Shown here: positions 32,944 through 44,856 of the stretch, piece by piece
How positions within the stretch are numbered: position 1 is the first letter of the stretch
Layout: each line of letters begins with the position of its first letter
Assembly (NCBI GenBank): GCA_037783415.1
Contig: JAZGTN010000007.1
Coordinates: 5,911,501-5,975,500 of the forward strand
Length of the DNA stretch: 64,000 bases
Direction: 5' to 3'
DNA from: Leptasterias polaris
Lineage: Eukaryota > Echinodermata > Asteroidea > Forcipulatida > Asteriidae
Program-made: the position numbers and the translations under genes
The notes under the pieces: generated by a model
The model's input: the letters and a program-made list of their open reading frames with translations, nothing else
What the model was told of the DNA's origin: nothing
Database searches by the model: none

Positions 32944-34339
32944 TATTCGAAATTCAATCAATGTCATCATTTTGAATACCTTTGTTTCTCACTCTTTAGG
33001 CAAGACTATCACGTGATCATCGTGTTGCATCATGGGAACCCTATGAATATGACCGCCTAAACTGCAATCCGCCAAAGCTAGCGGCAACACTTTATCTTTG
33101 TCTCTTTCTCCCAATATTTCTCAAATGTTTTATGCAGAAAACTACTCACTCAGCGGAAACTAGCGCCGATTAAGTGCTTGCAGCTGGTTTTTGGTGTCTG
33201 CACAAACTTTGTGTTAATTTTAGAAGCATTGTGACTTGAGGAGCATCTGGGATGTGGAAGAAATTATATTATTTTCCGAAAAGCATTCATTAAAAACAAA
33301 AATCCATATAGATGCACACTTTGAAATTGAATTCATTGCTTGATGTATAGATTGAAGTAAAATTTGAAATAATTGTTTCATGAAACTTTGCTATGAACTC
33401 ATGAAAAGTACGGAAGAATAAGGGCATTAAAACACGCCAGCCCCAGTGTATTACAGGCTCGACCTTCGGTTAAAAAACAAATAATATGCTGATCGTTGAT
33501 AGATACTAAGACCGCGTACATGATTGTCAGTGAATAAATGCATGAAAACATAAACGAATTAAAGGAAAACACCATGATTGAGTCCATCTGGAAGCCTACT
33601 GGTTATCAAGTTCATACAAAGTTCAATCCTGTAGCGAAATATTAAATAGAACTTTGAATACACTTAAAGTTGATAAAATAACACTAAATTAAAGACTGTC
33701 ATTCAATTCAGTAAGCCAGATAAGATCAAAATCTCTAACGAAACCAAAAACATTAACTTGTTACATTTCACTGAGACAGATGACAAGTTTGCTGAATTCT
33801 TAACAGATTTGTTCAGCATAGTGAGCTTCTAACAAAATTCATGATAAGGTGTGGATGATTTTACTCTTCCCCAAACCAATGCTATCCCTTTAAACGAAAC
33901 ACAAACTTCCAGTTTAATATTGAGTAACCTTGGTGCCACAGGCTCAGGAGCAAATTAGTGTTCTAAACCACAAATCTTCCAGGCACTAAATTGTACACAC
34001 AAAGAACCACTTAAATTTGCCGCGGTTTGCCAGACGAAAACGTCTACAGCGTTTAGCATACGGTCAATTATTTTACACAATGAAAATAAGCATAATCATT
34101 TTCACCACACTCTCGTTCGAAGCAACTGAAAAGATTGCAAGAGCTGCGGCCATCTTTGTTTTCTATGTGTTCTGCCAACAGCCGACGACTGTTGTTATTG
34201 TGCTAGGGTGGGTTCCGAGTCTTTTTTCTTATCCCTGAACCTTCTCTCGCCATTTTCAAAAGAAAAAAAGGGCCGTACGGAAATAAAACTCATATACCTA
34301 GACCTCAGTTTATGAATGAACCGCAACGTTATTGGTTGA

Positions 34340-34359
34340 TGATGTCATCGATGACGTCA
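34340..34359. promoter_or_regulatory. CRE palindrome (one mismatch)
   Basis: TGATGTCATCGATGACGTCA; one C-to-T change relative to the perfect copies at 17099 and 41241. Confidence 0.45.
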
Positions 34360-34783
34360 TAACACTAACGTATAAGAATGACGTTTAAAAATTCAAAACT
34401 TCCTACCTGGAGAACCCTTCAGTCTATAGATGAGATATTTGCAGCATTTGAAAGCTATCGATGTTCTGTACAAACCTTGCAAATGTGTTACCCATGTTAC
34501 TTTTGGTCTACACCGGAAGTTCAAATTCCTTGTAAGGTTCAAAAATGGTTTATCTTATTAACAAAACGTGGTATTTTGGTAATTACTACATCATCTGAAT
34601 GCCCTTTAACAAATCTACAACCCTTAAAGTCACCTGGAAATAGATTTTTTTAATTTTTTTATATAAGAGTATATGTATATTAACAATAAAACAATTTTTT
34701 GAGTAATTGTTTGTCAGTATTTATATGTTAAAAAAATAGATAAAGTTGTTTGGGGGCGACTCCGCCCATCCCTTTTTGTGACG

Positions 34784-34812
34784 TCAATCGAGGAAGACTT
34801 CGCCTCGATTGA
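34784..34812. repeat. Perfect 10-bp inverted repeat (hairpin)
   Basis: TCAATCGAGG, 9-base loop AAGACTTCG, CCTCGATTGA. It lies just upstream of the THAP-like fragment. Confidence 0.7.
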
Positions 34813-34886
34813 ACATCGACCCCACTCGAACTTGCCTGCATTTACGTTGTATATACACGTGCAAGTAGTGAGATTGTACGTTTCGT

Positions 34887-35150
34887 TTGGTTATCCAAAA
34901 GGGGTTTTTTTCTTGCATTTTTCCAGCGAAAATTGCTGCTGGATGCAGCAAAACGACTAAAGATGGGGTCAGCCAGCATTTTTTTCCTGCTGATCCCAAA
35001 TATAGGCAGTTACGGGCATCGAAAGTTAGGCTAACGAGGGCAAAGTGGTCCGGTCCGACGTCGTTTTCAGCGCTATGCAGCGAACACTTGGATAGCCCGG
35101 GGATTTTTTCGTTGGTAGTAGTGTGCAAGGGAAGTTGCAGTGAAGCTTAG
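34887..35150 (+). pseudogene. THAP-type zinc finger fragment, probably from a P-like transposon or THAP gene
   Basis: The frame contains GCSKTTKDGVSQHFFPADP, then RLTRAKWSGPTSFSALCSEH, then LDSPGIF. This matches the THAP pattern C..C / FP.D / R..W.P / CSEHF. The first zinc Cys is Ile here (KIAAGCSK where CAAxGC is usual) and HF is HL, so zinc binding is doubtful. A possible splice donor (TTG/GTAGTA near 35116) follows the domain, so this may be an old exon 1. THAP domains bind DNA and occur in P-element transposases. No transposase body is found downstream. Confidence 0.5.
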
Positions 35151-36480
35151 GTTACCAGCGAAATGTTTCTGGTGGAAAAACAATACCTCGTATTATCCGT
35201 GTTCTCGTTATGACCATGCTCGTATCTTCCGTTTTTAAGACATAGAAACGCGCATGGGACAGTTCGGGACCGGTGAAAAACCTCGTATAAACTGGCGTCT
35301 CGTATTAGTCGACTGTACACTGTCCTAGGATTGCATTGGGTGGTGACGTCCGAATACGAAAACGCATCATACTGATCAGGTACCCAGACGTAATGTACGG
35401 GGCCAGACTACACATTTTCTCCTGCCTTGATTGACGTCACGAACAGCGCCATGTAAAGGGGGGCCTATTTTTTAATTTGTAATTAAAAGAAAAATACAAT
35501 TTTTTAACCTTAGTAAATTGTTTATTCACATTCCACTCATAAAAATGTATATATTAATGACAAAAGCTTTATTTTGAAAAAATACCACTGCCAGGTGCCT
35601 TTAAAAAAAGATGCAACCCCATTTGACTCTTACTTCCGTTTGAAACCGGAAGTTAAAGTTTCAGACTTAACAAATACACTTATTCATATCTCATGAACCA
35701 AATGGAGTTCCGACTTGAAACTTACCATATGATTATATATAGACCTGAGTTTAAAACTGCATAAACTGCTTCATATTAAACCGACATTCAATAGATTAAA
35801 AATTCATAGCTGGAGAACCGAAATTGCTACATACACGAGGTAATTGATAATTCAACAACATCAAGTAGCTATGCACATGCTATGCTTTAAAACGTTTTAC
35901 ATACACAAATGATGCCTATTCACAAGGAGTTTTAATCTAATACGTTTTAATTTAAATTACTTATTGAAACTACAATGGACCGTGCGGTGTCGCGTGCTTT
36001 CGAAAGATGGACCAGTGAAAGTGCGAGTTTTTCACTTTTCCTTTTTATTTTTATTTTTTCATTAAAAAAAAAGCATTGTTTGGGGTTACGAAATGTTCCC
36101 AAAAGGTTTGAATGTGCGCGTACACTTGCACGGTCTCTACTTGGGCTTGTCTGATTGATTAACCGTTGTTTAAAATGCACCTGTTGTGAGACAATAAACC
36201 AACGCATTGACACAAAGTGAAACAAAACTCTTTGTTTGGATTTATTTGAGTTGAGCTTTAAGAGGTTGTAATTGTTTGGACTGGTTTCTGATGCTGTGAT
36301 GGCAATTAATTGAAAATGTTGGTTTTTTATTTTACATAACCAAATATTAAAGTAAACCTGATTCTTTAACGCTTAAAAATATCACGTCGTGATAGAACTA
36401 GAATGCCAATAATCACACCAGGTCCAAGCTCATTTTATTAGTATTTACCGGGGACTGGTTATGCCGGGGACGGGGTGGGG
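35151..36480. other. Non-coding; includes third diverged copy of 12750-13420
   Basis: 35850-36450 resembles 12750-13420 and 31010-31860, and unlike the 13-kb copy it keeps the segment equivalent to 31656-31867. 35590-35770 matches 17390-17530 (GAAACCGGAAGTTAAAGTTT). No gene. Confidence 0.5.
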
Positions 36481-36503
36481 TGGGGGGGGGGGGGGGGGGG
36501 GGG
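36480..36503. repeat. Poly(G) run
   Basis: TGGGGTGGGG followed by an uninterrupted G run of about 22; G-quadruplex potential. Length may be unreliable in the assembly. Confidence 0.8.
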
Positions 36504-36551
36504 TTTCAATGATACTTTGAAAGAAGGAATTTCATTAGGACCAAACTCTAC

Positions 36552-38208
36552 TAGCGGCGTAACTAAGGTAAATTTTTAAGGGGCACAAGGGGGGGGGGGC
36601 ACCATTTTGTCTAGGGGGGCACTGCTGGCAAATCAACTATAGATTCCTTTGCACTTTTTAAGAACTGGATCTTAATCTACGCAATGGCGGGTTCCAAACA
36701 GCCCCTCAATTAAACCAAAGGGAATATCATACATCATAATGAAACAAAGATTTAAAAAAAAAAAAATCCTTTCTTTTTTTCTCTCTTCTTTTTCGCACAT
36801 TTAGAACCATGCAGTTACTGTTTGAATGTGTAGAAATAAATCATAACTGTTAACAAGGGATTGCGAGACCGGAGTCTTTTTTATGGGGATTTATGTATTT
36901 GAGGACTGGCACTTGTATTTATTTATTACACTTTTGGGGCCATGCACAGTAGGCCTAATCAATGTTAAAACTTTGATCTTTTCCCGAAATTGTTTTGACC
37001 CATCCGCCCCCCCCCCCCCCCCCAATTTTGATTTTTACATATTGACAAACTATTTAATATACCCTATACACTGAAGAACAGAGTAATGATACTTCAATGA
37101 TACTTTGAAAGAAGGAATTTCATTAGGACCAAACTCTACTAGCGGCGTAACTAAGGTAAATTTTTAAGGGGCACAAGGGGGGGGGGGCACCATTTTGTCT
37201 AGGGGGGCACTGCTGGCAAATCAACTATAGATTCCTTTGCACTTTTTAAGAACTGGATCTTAATCTACGCAATGGCGGGTTCCAAACAGCCCCTCAATTA
37301 AACCAAAGGGAATATCATACATCATAATGAAACAAAGATTTAAAAAAAAAAAAATTCCCCCCCCCAATTTTGATTTTTACATATTGACAAACTATTTAAT
37401 ATACCCTATACACTGAAGAACAGAGTAATGTCTCAAATGAAGCAGATATTTTAGATCAATGCTCTCACAGCTCAAGAGTTTTTAATGGCTTTTCCTCATG
37501 TACTTACGATAAATACAACGGCACCCAGCGCGTCGTGTAGCTTCTTGTGACACTACCGTACCGTATTTAACGTGGCAGAATGGGGTGCGCGCGGACGTGA
37601 TTTACCGTACTCTGAAGACATTGGTAAAAATAACAACTGTCCATCGCAAAGGTACAACAAATATGTGTAAATAGAAAAATAGTTTGAAACATTGAGTTAT
37701 ACGCCACCAGTGCTCCATAAAAGTTTATAAAACTTAACATTTTATACTCTGGCAATTATTATTATTATTATTATTTTTTTTAATGAGATATCGCCCAACT
37801 CACAAGGCCACGGACGGCCACTCAAGGTGAGGGCTACACATAACTGATTTGGGCTATCGACCCAAATCAATTGAAACCAGGGACACGTTGCCTCCTACTC
37901 CTGGGGCTGAAACAGGGTTACCCCCTTCACAGTCCTTAAGGATGTAGGCATGGGTATCATCCACTAGGAGCCTGTCTGGTAGAGCAGAATGCACTACCTT
38001 CCCAACTTTTTCGAAGCAATTATGGTTAAGTGCCTTGCTCAGGGGCACAAGTGTCATGACCGGGTATCGAACCCACACTCTGCTGCTGAAAACACCAGAG
38101 CTTAGGTCTCAAAGGTTCAGATTTCAAATGGGGGGGGGGGCACCCGGGGGGGCACTGACATAAATTGGGGGGTTAGGGCCCCCCGTGCCCCCCTTAGTTA
38201 TGCCACTG
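36552..38208. mobile_element. hAT-type non-autonomous DNA transposon with internal insertions
   Basis: Left end TAGCGGCGTAACTAAGG (36552-36568) and right end, reverse complemented, CAGTGGCATAACTAAGG (38192-38208): 14 of 17 match. An 8-bp direct repeat AACTCTAC flanks it (36544-36551 and 38209-38216), the target duplication size of hAT elements. The left end plus flank is repeated 588 bp downstream (second left end at 37140, AACTCTAC at 37132-37139), an internal tandem duplication. No transposase frame. A minus-strand SINE lies inside (37755-38106). Confidence 0.7.
37755..38106 (-). mobile_element. tRNA-derived SINE, minus strand, with (AAT)n tail
   Basis: On the minus strand: AGAGTGTGGGTTCGATACCC (B-box), then CCCCTGAGCAAGGCACTTAA (a core resembling that of many deuterostome SINEs), then about 250 bases, and an end in AAAAAAATAATAATAATAAT. 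Nested in the hAT element, so younger than it. Confidence 0.65.
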
Positions 38209-39180
38209 AACTCTACGCAAAGCACGTGTTTCCTTTTGGGTTAGTTTGGTCGGGTTTTTGTTGTTTTTGTTGTTTTTGTGTGTGTGTTTGGGGTTTTTGG
38301 TTTTTTGGGGTTTTTGGTTTTTGGGGTTTTTTTTTAGGGGGGGGGTATTTTTTATATATTAACAAAATAAATTTGGAATCCACGCATTTTCCGTCTTCCT
38401 TAAAAATGTTCTAGAATTGTGTACACATGTTTGTCGTGACACCTTACAGCGAAAAACTTTCTTCTTTTTTTTCGGAGCAACTAGTTGAATTACAGGTCTT
38501 CACTGATACATTTCCGGGTAAGCCTGACTGGAAATGGGTCATGCTGACCCGGATATTGGTCAGGCTGACCCGGATATTGGTCAGGCTGACCCGGATATTG
38601 GTCAGGCTGACCCGGAATTTGGTCAGGCCAACTGGCCTAAGTTTCAATCTTTAACGACTTACTGTGATAACATTATATTCTTTTCCGTCTGAGTCAAGGA
38701 AATATTTTTAATATCTCCGGTCACCCGTGGTAAATGCTATTATTATCCAGAAAAATATTACTGGAGTGTTTAAAAAATGTCATTTTGAGAAAATGGCTTT
38801 ACAGATAATGGAAATAAATGAAGTCAGAATATGGGAAAACACCATAACAGAACATAAAACAGTGTTCCATAAAACTAAAACGTAAAGACCACCCAGTTTC
38901 ATGTATGTTTTTCTTGGGTTGTTTTAAGGTTGTTCGTAATGGATGAATTAAACTTATCCCAAACCCAAGGTGTTCGTAATATTGGTAAGAGTAAAATATA
39001 AATGTTCACAGATTCACGCAGTACTTACATGGTATAAAGATGGTCATGGTGGGAAACTCCCTTTCAAATATTTTTGCTTTAAATGCCATAATTATTTAGA
39101 AATGAGTCAAACGATTAGTTTTAATCTCATGAGTCAAAAACTAAATGTTTGGAAACAATAAAAAAATAAAATAATGTTTA
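38209..39180. other. Non-coding, with short minisatellite
   Basis: A G/T-rich tract at 38240-38345 reads as a Trp/Phe/Gly frame and is simple sequence. 38640-39180 resembles 13990-14200 and 15640-15830 in part. No gene seen. Confidence 0.5.
38511..38636. repeat. 20-bp minisatellite (GGTCAGGCTGACCCGGATAT)
   Basis: Four to five units. Related single units sit at 16640-16690. The unit length is not a multiple of three, yet short frames run through both strands. Confidence 0.85.
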
Positions 39181-41500
39181 TCCCCGCTTTTTTCTCATGA
39201 TTCCAACGACCGATTTAGCTTCAGGTTTCACAGGTTTGTTAAATCATGTATACGTTGGGTCGCATCAAGTGTGGAAAATGGTCTTTGACAATTACCAATT
39301 TATATACATTATGTGCTTTAAGCTTTCAGTATATTACTGACTAGCCTTGACTACACAGGCTTGACAGTTTGCCTTCACAATTAGGTTTCTATGACAACAA
39401 GGAACAGACCTTCACGGCTTTCATAAACGAAAACCACTTAATTAATATGCTACCGCGGTTTGCCAGAGAAAAAATCAACGGGGTCTATTTTGGGCAACTT
39501 TCCATGGTGGACATAATTGTTGTTGTTACATGCACCACACTCGTTCATGGCAACTGAAACCACTTCAAAACTGGCAGCCATTTAAAAAAAATGATTTCCG
39601 TTTTGTAATTTAGTAACAGCTACACGTAGACATACCACTGCAAAATCTTGGGAGATAAAATGACACCACGAAAAAGGTAACGGCCACAGAATCAACATTT
39701 ACACAATAAGGTGTTAAAATAACACTCATTTCTGCCAACAAAGTTACATTGGTGTTGTTTTAACATCATGTGTTGTTAAATTTGATTCTCTCTCCGGTAT
39801 CTGTATGTGACAACACCCATGGTGTCGATTTTAACACCTCGGTTTGTGCAGTGTATTCGAAATTCAATCAATGTCATCATTTTGAATACCTTTGTTTCTC
39901 ACTCTTTAGGCAAGACTACCACGTGATCATCGTGTTGCATCCTGGGAACCCTATGAATATGACCGCCTAAACTGCAATCCGCCAAAGCTAGCGGCAACAC
40001 TTTATTTTTGTCTCTTTCTCCCAATATTTCTCAAATGTTTTATACAGAAAACTACTCACTCAGCGGAAACTAGCGCCGATTAAGTGCTTTCAGCTGGTTT
40101 TTGGTGTCTGCACAAAATTTGTGTTAATTTTAGATGTGGAAGAAATTATATTATTTTTCGAAAAGCATTCATTAAAAACAAAAAGCCATATAGATGCACA
40201 CTTTGAAATTGAATTCATTGCTTGATGTATAGATTGAAGTAAAATTTGAAATAATTGTTTCATGAAACTTTGCTATGAACTCATGAAAAGTACGGAAGAA
40301 CAAGGGCATTATAACACGCCAGCCCCAGTGTTTTACAGGCTCGACCTTCGGTTAAAAAACAAATAATATGCTGATCGTTGATAGATACTAATTACATGAT
40401 TGTCAGTGAATAAATGCATGAAAACATAAACGAATTAAAGGAAAACACCATGATTGAGTCCATCTGGAAGCCTACTGGTTATCAAGTTCATACAAAGTTC
40501 AATCCTGTAGCGAAATATTAAATAGAACTTTGAATACACTTAAAGTTGATAAAATAACACTAAATTAAAGACTGTCATTCAATTCAGTAAGCCAGATAAG
40601 ATCAAAATCTCTAACGAAACCAAAAACATTAACTTGTTACATTTCATTAAGACAGATGACAAGTTTGCTGAATTCTTAACAGATTTGTTCAGCATAGTGA
40701 GCTTCTAACAAAATTCATGATAAGGTGTGGATGATTTCACTCTTCCCCAAACCAATGCTATCCCTTTAAACGAAACACAAACTTCCAGTTTAATATTGTG
40801 TAACCTTGGTGTGCCACAGGCTTGGCAGTCTTACCCTTTCAAGCTCAGGAGCAAATTAGTGTTCTAAACCACAAATCTTCCAGGCACTAAATTGTACACA
40901 CAAAGAACCACTTAAATTTGCCGCGGTTTGCCAGACGAAAACGTCTACAGCGTTTAGCATACGGTCAATTATTTTACACAATGAAAATCAGCCTATCATT
41001 TTCACCACTCTCTCTTTCGAAGCAACTGAAAAGATTGCAAGAGCTGCGGCCATCTTTGTTTTCTATGTGTTCTGCCAACAGCCGACGAACTGTTGTTATT
41101 GTGCTAGGGTGGGTTCCGAGTCTTTTTTCTTATCCCTGAACCTTCTCTCGCCATTTTCGAAAGAAAAAAGGGTCGTACGGAAATAAAACTCATATACCTA
41201 GACCTCAGTTTATGAATGAACCGCAACGTTATTTGGTTGATGACGTCATCGATGACGTCATAACACTAACGTATAAGAATGACGTTTAAAAATTCAAAAC
41301 TTCCTACCTGGAGAACCCTTCAGTCTATAGATGAGATATTTGCAGCATTTGAAAGCTGTTGATATTCTGTACAAACCTTGCAAATGTGTGACCCATGTTA
41401 TCTTTAATTCTGGTCTACTTGTAAGTTTCATAAATGGTATATAACAAAACGTGGTATGTTGGTAATTATTACATCATCTGAATGCCCTTTAACAAATCTA
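39181..41500. repeat. 2.3-kb segmental duplication, copy 2
   Basis: Near-identical to 32276-34660 (MITE 39636-39853, E-box variant 39918-39927, CRE palindrome 41241-41260). The Q-module frame of both copies is broken by a stop after FSGKPR. Confidence 0.85.
41241..41260. promoter_or_regulatory. Perfect CRE palindrome (copy)
   Basis: TGACGTCATCGATGACGTCA, with inverted CCAAT (a TTTGGT-interrupted form here) 10 bases left. Read on the minus strand, a TATA-like GGTATATGAG and an ATGGCCGCAGCTCTTGCA start follow about 190 bases away. Confidence 0.5.
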
Positions 41501-43600
41501 CAACCCTTTTAAAAAAGATGCAACCCCATTTTAAAAGAATATCAACGGGGTCTATTTCGGGCAACTTTCCGTAATTGTTGTTGTAAAAATGCACCACACA
41601 AACTATAGCAGCCATTTTATGAATTTGATTTCCGTTTTGAAATTTAGTAGCAGCTACACGTAGGCAAACAACTGCAAAAACTTGGGCGTTAAATTTACAC
41701 CACGGGTGCTGTCGCAAATAGGTAACGACCACAGAATCAACATTTACACAATAAGGTGTTAAGATAACACTCATTTCTGCCAACAAATAACATTGGTATT
41801 GTTTTGACACCATGTGTTGTTAAATTTGATTCTCTCTTGGTATCTATTATGTGACAACACCCATTGTGAAATTCTTTTCAAAAAAGCGTACATTAAAAAC
41901 AAAAAGCCATATTGATGCACACTTTGAAATGGACTTTATTGCTTCATGTATAGATTGAAGTAAAATTTGAAATAATCGTTTCATAAAACTTTGCTATAAA
42001 CTCATGAAAAATACAGAAAGAGATGGGCATTAGCCCCAGTGTATTGCAGGCTCGACCTTCGGTAATAATCTGATCGTTGATAGATACTAAGACAGCCTAC
42101 ATGATTTTCAGTGAATAAATACATGAAAACATAAACAAATTAAAGGAAAACACCATGATTGAGTCAGTATTAAAGCCTACTGGTTATCAAGTGAATACAA
42201 AGTTCAATCCTGTAGAGAAATACAAATAGAACTTTGACTACGCTTAAAGTTGATAAAATAATACAAAATGAAAGACCGTATCACTCAATTCAGTAAGCCG
42301 GATAAGTTCAAAATCTCTAGTAAAACCAAAAACATTAACTTGTTGCATTTCACTAAGACAGATGACAAGTTTGCTGAATTCTTAACAGTTTTGTTCAGCA
42401 GAGTATGCATCTAACAAATGATATGGTGTGGATGATTTTACTCTTCCCCAAACCAATGCTATCCCTTTAAACGAAACACAAACTTCCAGTTTAATATTGA
42501 GTAACCTTGGTGCCACAGGCTTGGCAGTCTTACCCTTTCAAGCTCAGGAGCAAATTAGTGTTCTAAACTACAAACCTTCCAGACACTAAATTAACACACA
42601 AAGAACCACTTAATTTTGCCGCGGTCTGCCAGAGAAAACGTCAACAAAGTATGTAGCCGCAGGAATATTTTTGTTTACCTTCTTGTGCAGCGACTCGCTT
42701 TTTGTTAAAGTCAAGAGAGGGCGCATTTTCAAGTTACACCTTTGTATTATTGTTTCATTGTCACCATTCACATTGCCAAGTTTAAGGAGAAAAATCATTA
42801 TTTCAGTCAACTATTCCACTAATACCTGGTCAGCTCAGCAAAGTGAGTGTTTACATTTTATTTATTATTGTATAGAGTCAGTATTGAGTAATTTGAAATT
42901 GTTTTTGATATACGAAACTAAGGTTTTTGTTGAGTGAAAATTACACGTGTGTAAGCCCATTACTCTGTATTCATGTATGTGTTATTGATGCCATTTGATT
43001 ATGTCAGTAGTTTACAACAATTGCTTTTGTGTATGAAGATACAGAAGATATTTGCAGTAAGTTTAATAAGTTAATAAGTTTGGGAGTTGATGCATAATGA
43101 TCTAGTTTAAGTCAAATACATGACCTTGGTTTATGTATCTAAATTGCAAGTTATTTTCTCTTTATATTTCAGTCGAACCACCTAACAGTACAACCTGCTA
43201 CCACCCACCTAATCACCTAACCATCTTACCACCTAATCATCTAATTGACCAACTCCAACACATTTAACTGTTAATTGCCACATCTACTTCACTAGTCAAC
43301 CGTCAGCACTAATTAATCATCTGGATACAACAATCATACATGTAACTCAATCATCAAGTTTAAAGTTTATTCGTCAAAGTAATTAGAGTAATTTTGACTG
43401 CTGATCGAGAACAATAAGAGAAAAATGAGAACAGTAATTTTGGTGCGTCTCAATGCTGAGCATAACATTATTCTGAAATTTAAATAGCAACGACCTGTAG
43501 CATTACAGGCTACAGCGTTTAGCATACGGTCAATTATTTTACACTTCGGTGGCAGCAGACATCTTTCTTGGCTCAATAGATTTAGTCAGTAGTTGGGCTT
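41501..43600. repeat. Third, diverged copy of the 2.3-kb block and non-coding DNA
   Basis: 41530-41870 is a partial Q module plus MITE remnant; 41880-42640 matches 33270-34060. 43180-43270 is low-complexity CCACCTAAT-type sequence after a pyrimidine tract ending TTTCAG. 43500-43545 repeats a piece of 34050-34080. No gene. Confidence 0.5.
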
Positions 43601-44284
43601 AACCTTGTGTCTCCAAAAGTTTCACTGGGGTGGGGATGATGCTGGCAGAAATCATGCATTATTTAATCCGACTCTATTCAGATATCCAGTATGGTTATGA
43701 ACTTTCACAGAAACAAAATGTGCATCCCAGGTGAAGTTTGTACTGTGTACCATATACATCATATCTACACAAATTATGGGCAGTCTTTTCTGACAATGAG
43801 GACCTGTAGGCGTTAAGGTGAAGGAAGCAATTAAGGTTGGTATAGTAGGAAAATGTCCTTCTCTGCAACTTCCAAAGTAATTAGGACCTTAATTGGGCAA
43901 TTTGGTTATCACTCAACAATTAATTACATTACATAAAGGGGAAAATGTGTTGTACAGAGGGTCAAGTCTAACTTGATCTTGATAATAGATTTGTCAGAGA
44001 ACGCTCATCATGAATATTTATGACATTGCCAGAAATGACCAATCAAATGATACAAAGTGTCGTTATTCACTCGTTATTATGGTTACCCTCGGTAACTGCA
44101 TTGACATACTACATTACATTGTACCTAAAAAGTTACAGAACTCCACTGATCCTCATCACTTCAGCAAAGAAACAACCTATGTAAGGAAGTCAAGATACTG
44201 CAGGCAGATATAAGGTTTACTCAAATCCAACTCTTACATTTTTATTCTTCAAAGCAGTTCACTTCAGGATTTGGTACAATTTAT
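43601..44284 (+). promoter_or_regulatory. Class B 5' flank, first copy, ahead of the signal-peptide stub
   Basis: 43850-44110 matches the orphan flank 18580-18845. 44139-44214 holds the class B element (CTGATCCTCATCACTTCAG, GGAAGTCAAGATACTGCAGG, CAGATATAAGG). 43735-43850 is a diverged relative of the 1021-bp tandem repeat. Confidence 0.45.
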
Positions 44285-44473
44285 ATGCCTTTAACAGTCT
44301 CAAAATACAGCTTCATCATGATAATTATCATCACATCCCTGTTTTTGACTTTGTTGGCACAATCCTGTCATAATACTCTAGTACATGTACTTTTACCCGA
44401 TTCCGCTGATCCACATCACTTCAGTCGGGAAACAACCTATGAAACAAAGTCAAGATACTGCAGGCAGAAATGA
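44285..44473 (+). pseudogene. Signal-peptide stub of a class B FReD gene fused to a second promoter copy
   Basis: Frame starts MPLTVSKYSFIMIIIITSLF, then LTLLAQSCH, the same leader as gene 3 (MPLKVSNYSLIM...). After the SCH codons near 44372 the FReD sequence stops and a second class B upstream element begins (44395-44472). A new gene copy had recombined into the leader of an older one. The remaining frame (DPHHFSRETTYETKSRYCR) is translated promoter DNA and not a protein of interest. Confidence 0.7.
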
Positions 44474-44553
44474 GGTTTACTCAAAACTAACTATTATTTA
44501 TCCCCTTACAGCAACGTATGCCTTCTAAAATTCTCAAACTATACAGCCTCACA

Positions 44554-44856
44554 ATGATTATTATCTTGACAGCTCTTTTTCTGACATTGACAGTATAATC
44601 CGGTCAGAGTGAGACTCCACATCAGTTCACTGGGGATTTCTACTTGGCTGAAAACCAAGCCTTACTGAATCATGTGTTTCAGTGGAAGACTGTATCTTCT
44701 CCTGTGACCTGTGGGCGAGACTGCTCTATGGATTCACAGTGTGCATCATTCAACTATCATATCATAAGAGGTATTTGTGTGTTGAATAATGCCAGCAGAG
44801 CTCACAACCCTGATGACTTTGTTGAGATTATGGTGGTATGCCTGCCTCCATGCTAA
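44554..44856 (+). pseudogene. Broken FReD gene: leader with stop, PAN domain, then minisatellite
   Basis: The leader MIIILTALFLTLTV is followed by TAA where the intact relative at 58038 has CAA. The PAN domain is otherwise clear, with Cys spacing as in the intact genes (VTCGRDCSMDSQCASFNYHI) and an NAS sequon. At DDFVEI the sequence changes abruptly into the 102-bp array near 44828 and the frame ends in VCLPPC and TAA at 44856. There is no fibrinogen domain. The array frame is shifted relative to PAN. Confidence 0.8.

Larger units (their letters stand above)
32276..34660. repeat. 2.3-kb segmental duplication, copy 1 (pair of 39181-41500)
   Basis: Near-identical to 39181-41500; both begin CGCTTTTTTCTCATGATTCC. 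It holds a Q module with a degenerate minus-strand frame, a MITE (32726-32943) and the CRE palindrome unit at 34340. Differences include small indels near 33240, 33510 and 34330-34550. No gene supported. Confidence 0.85.

Noticed and set aside
38226..38414. 62-codon Phe/Gly/Trp-rich frame
   Set aside because: Translation of a G/T simple-sequence tract.
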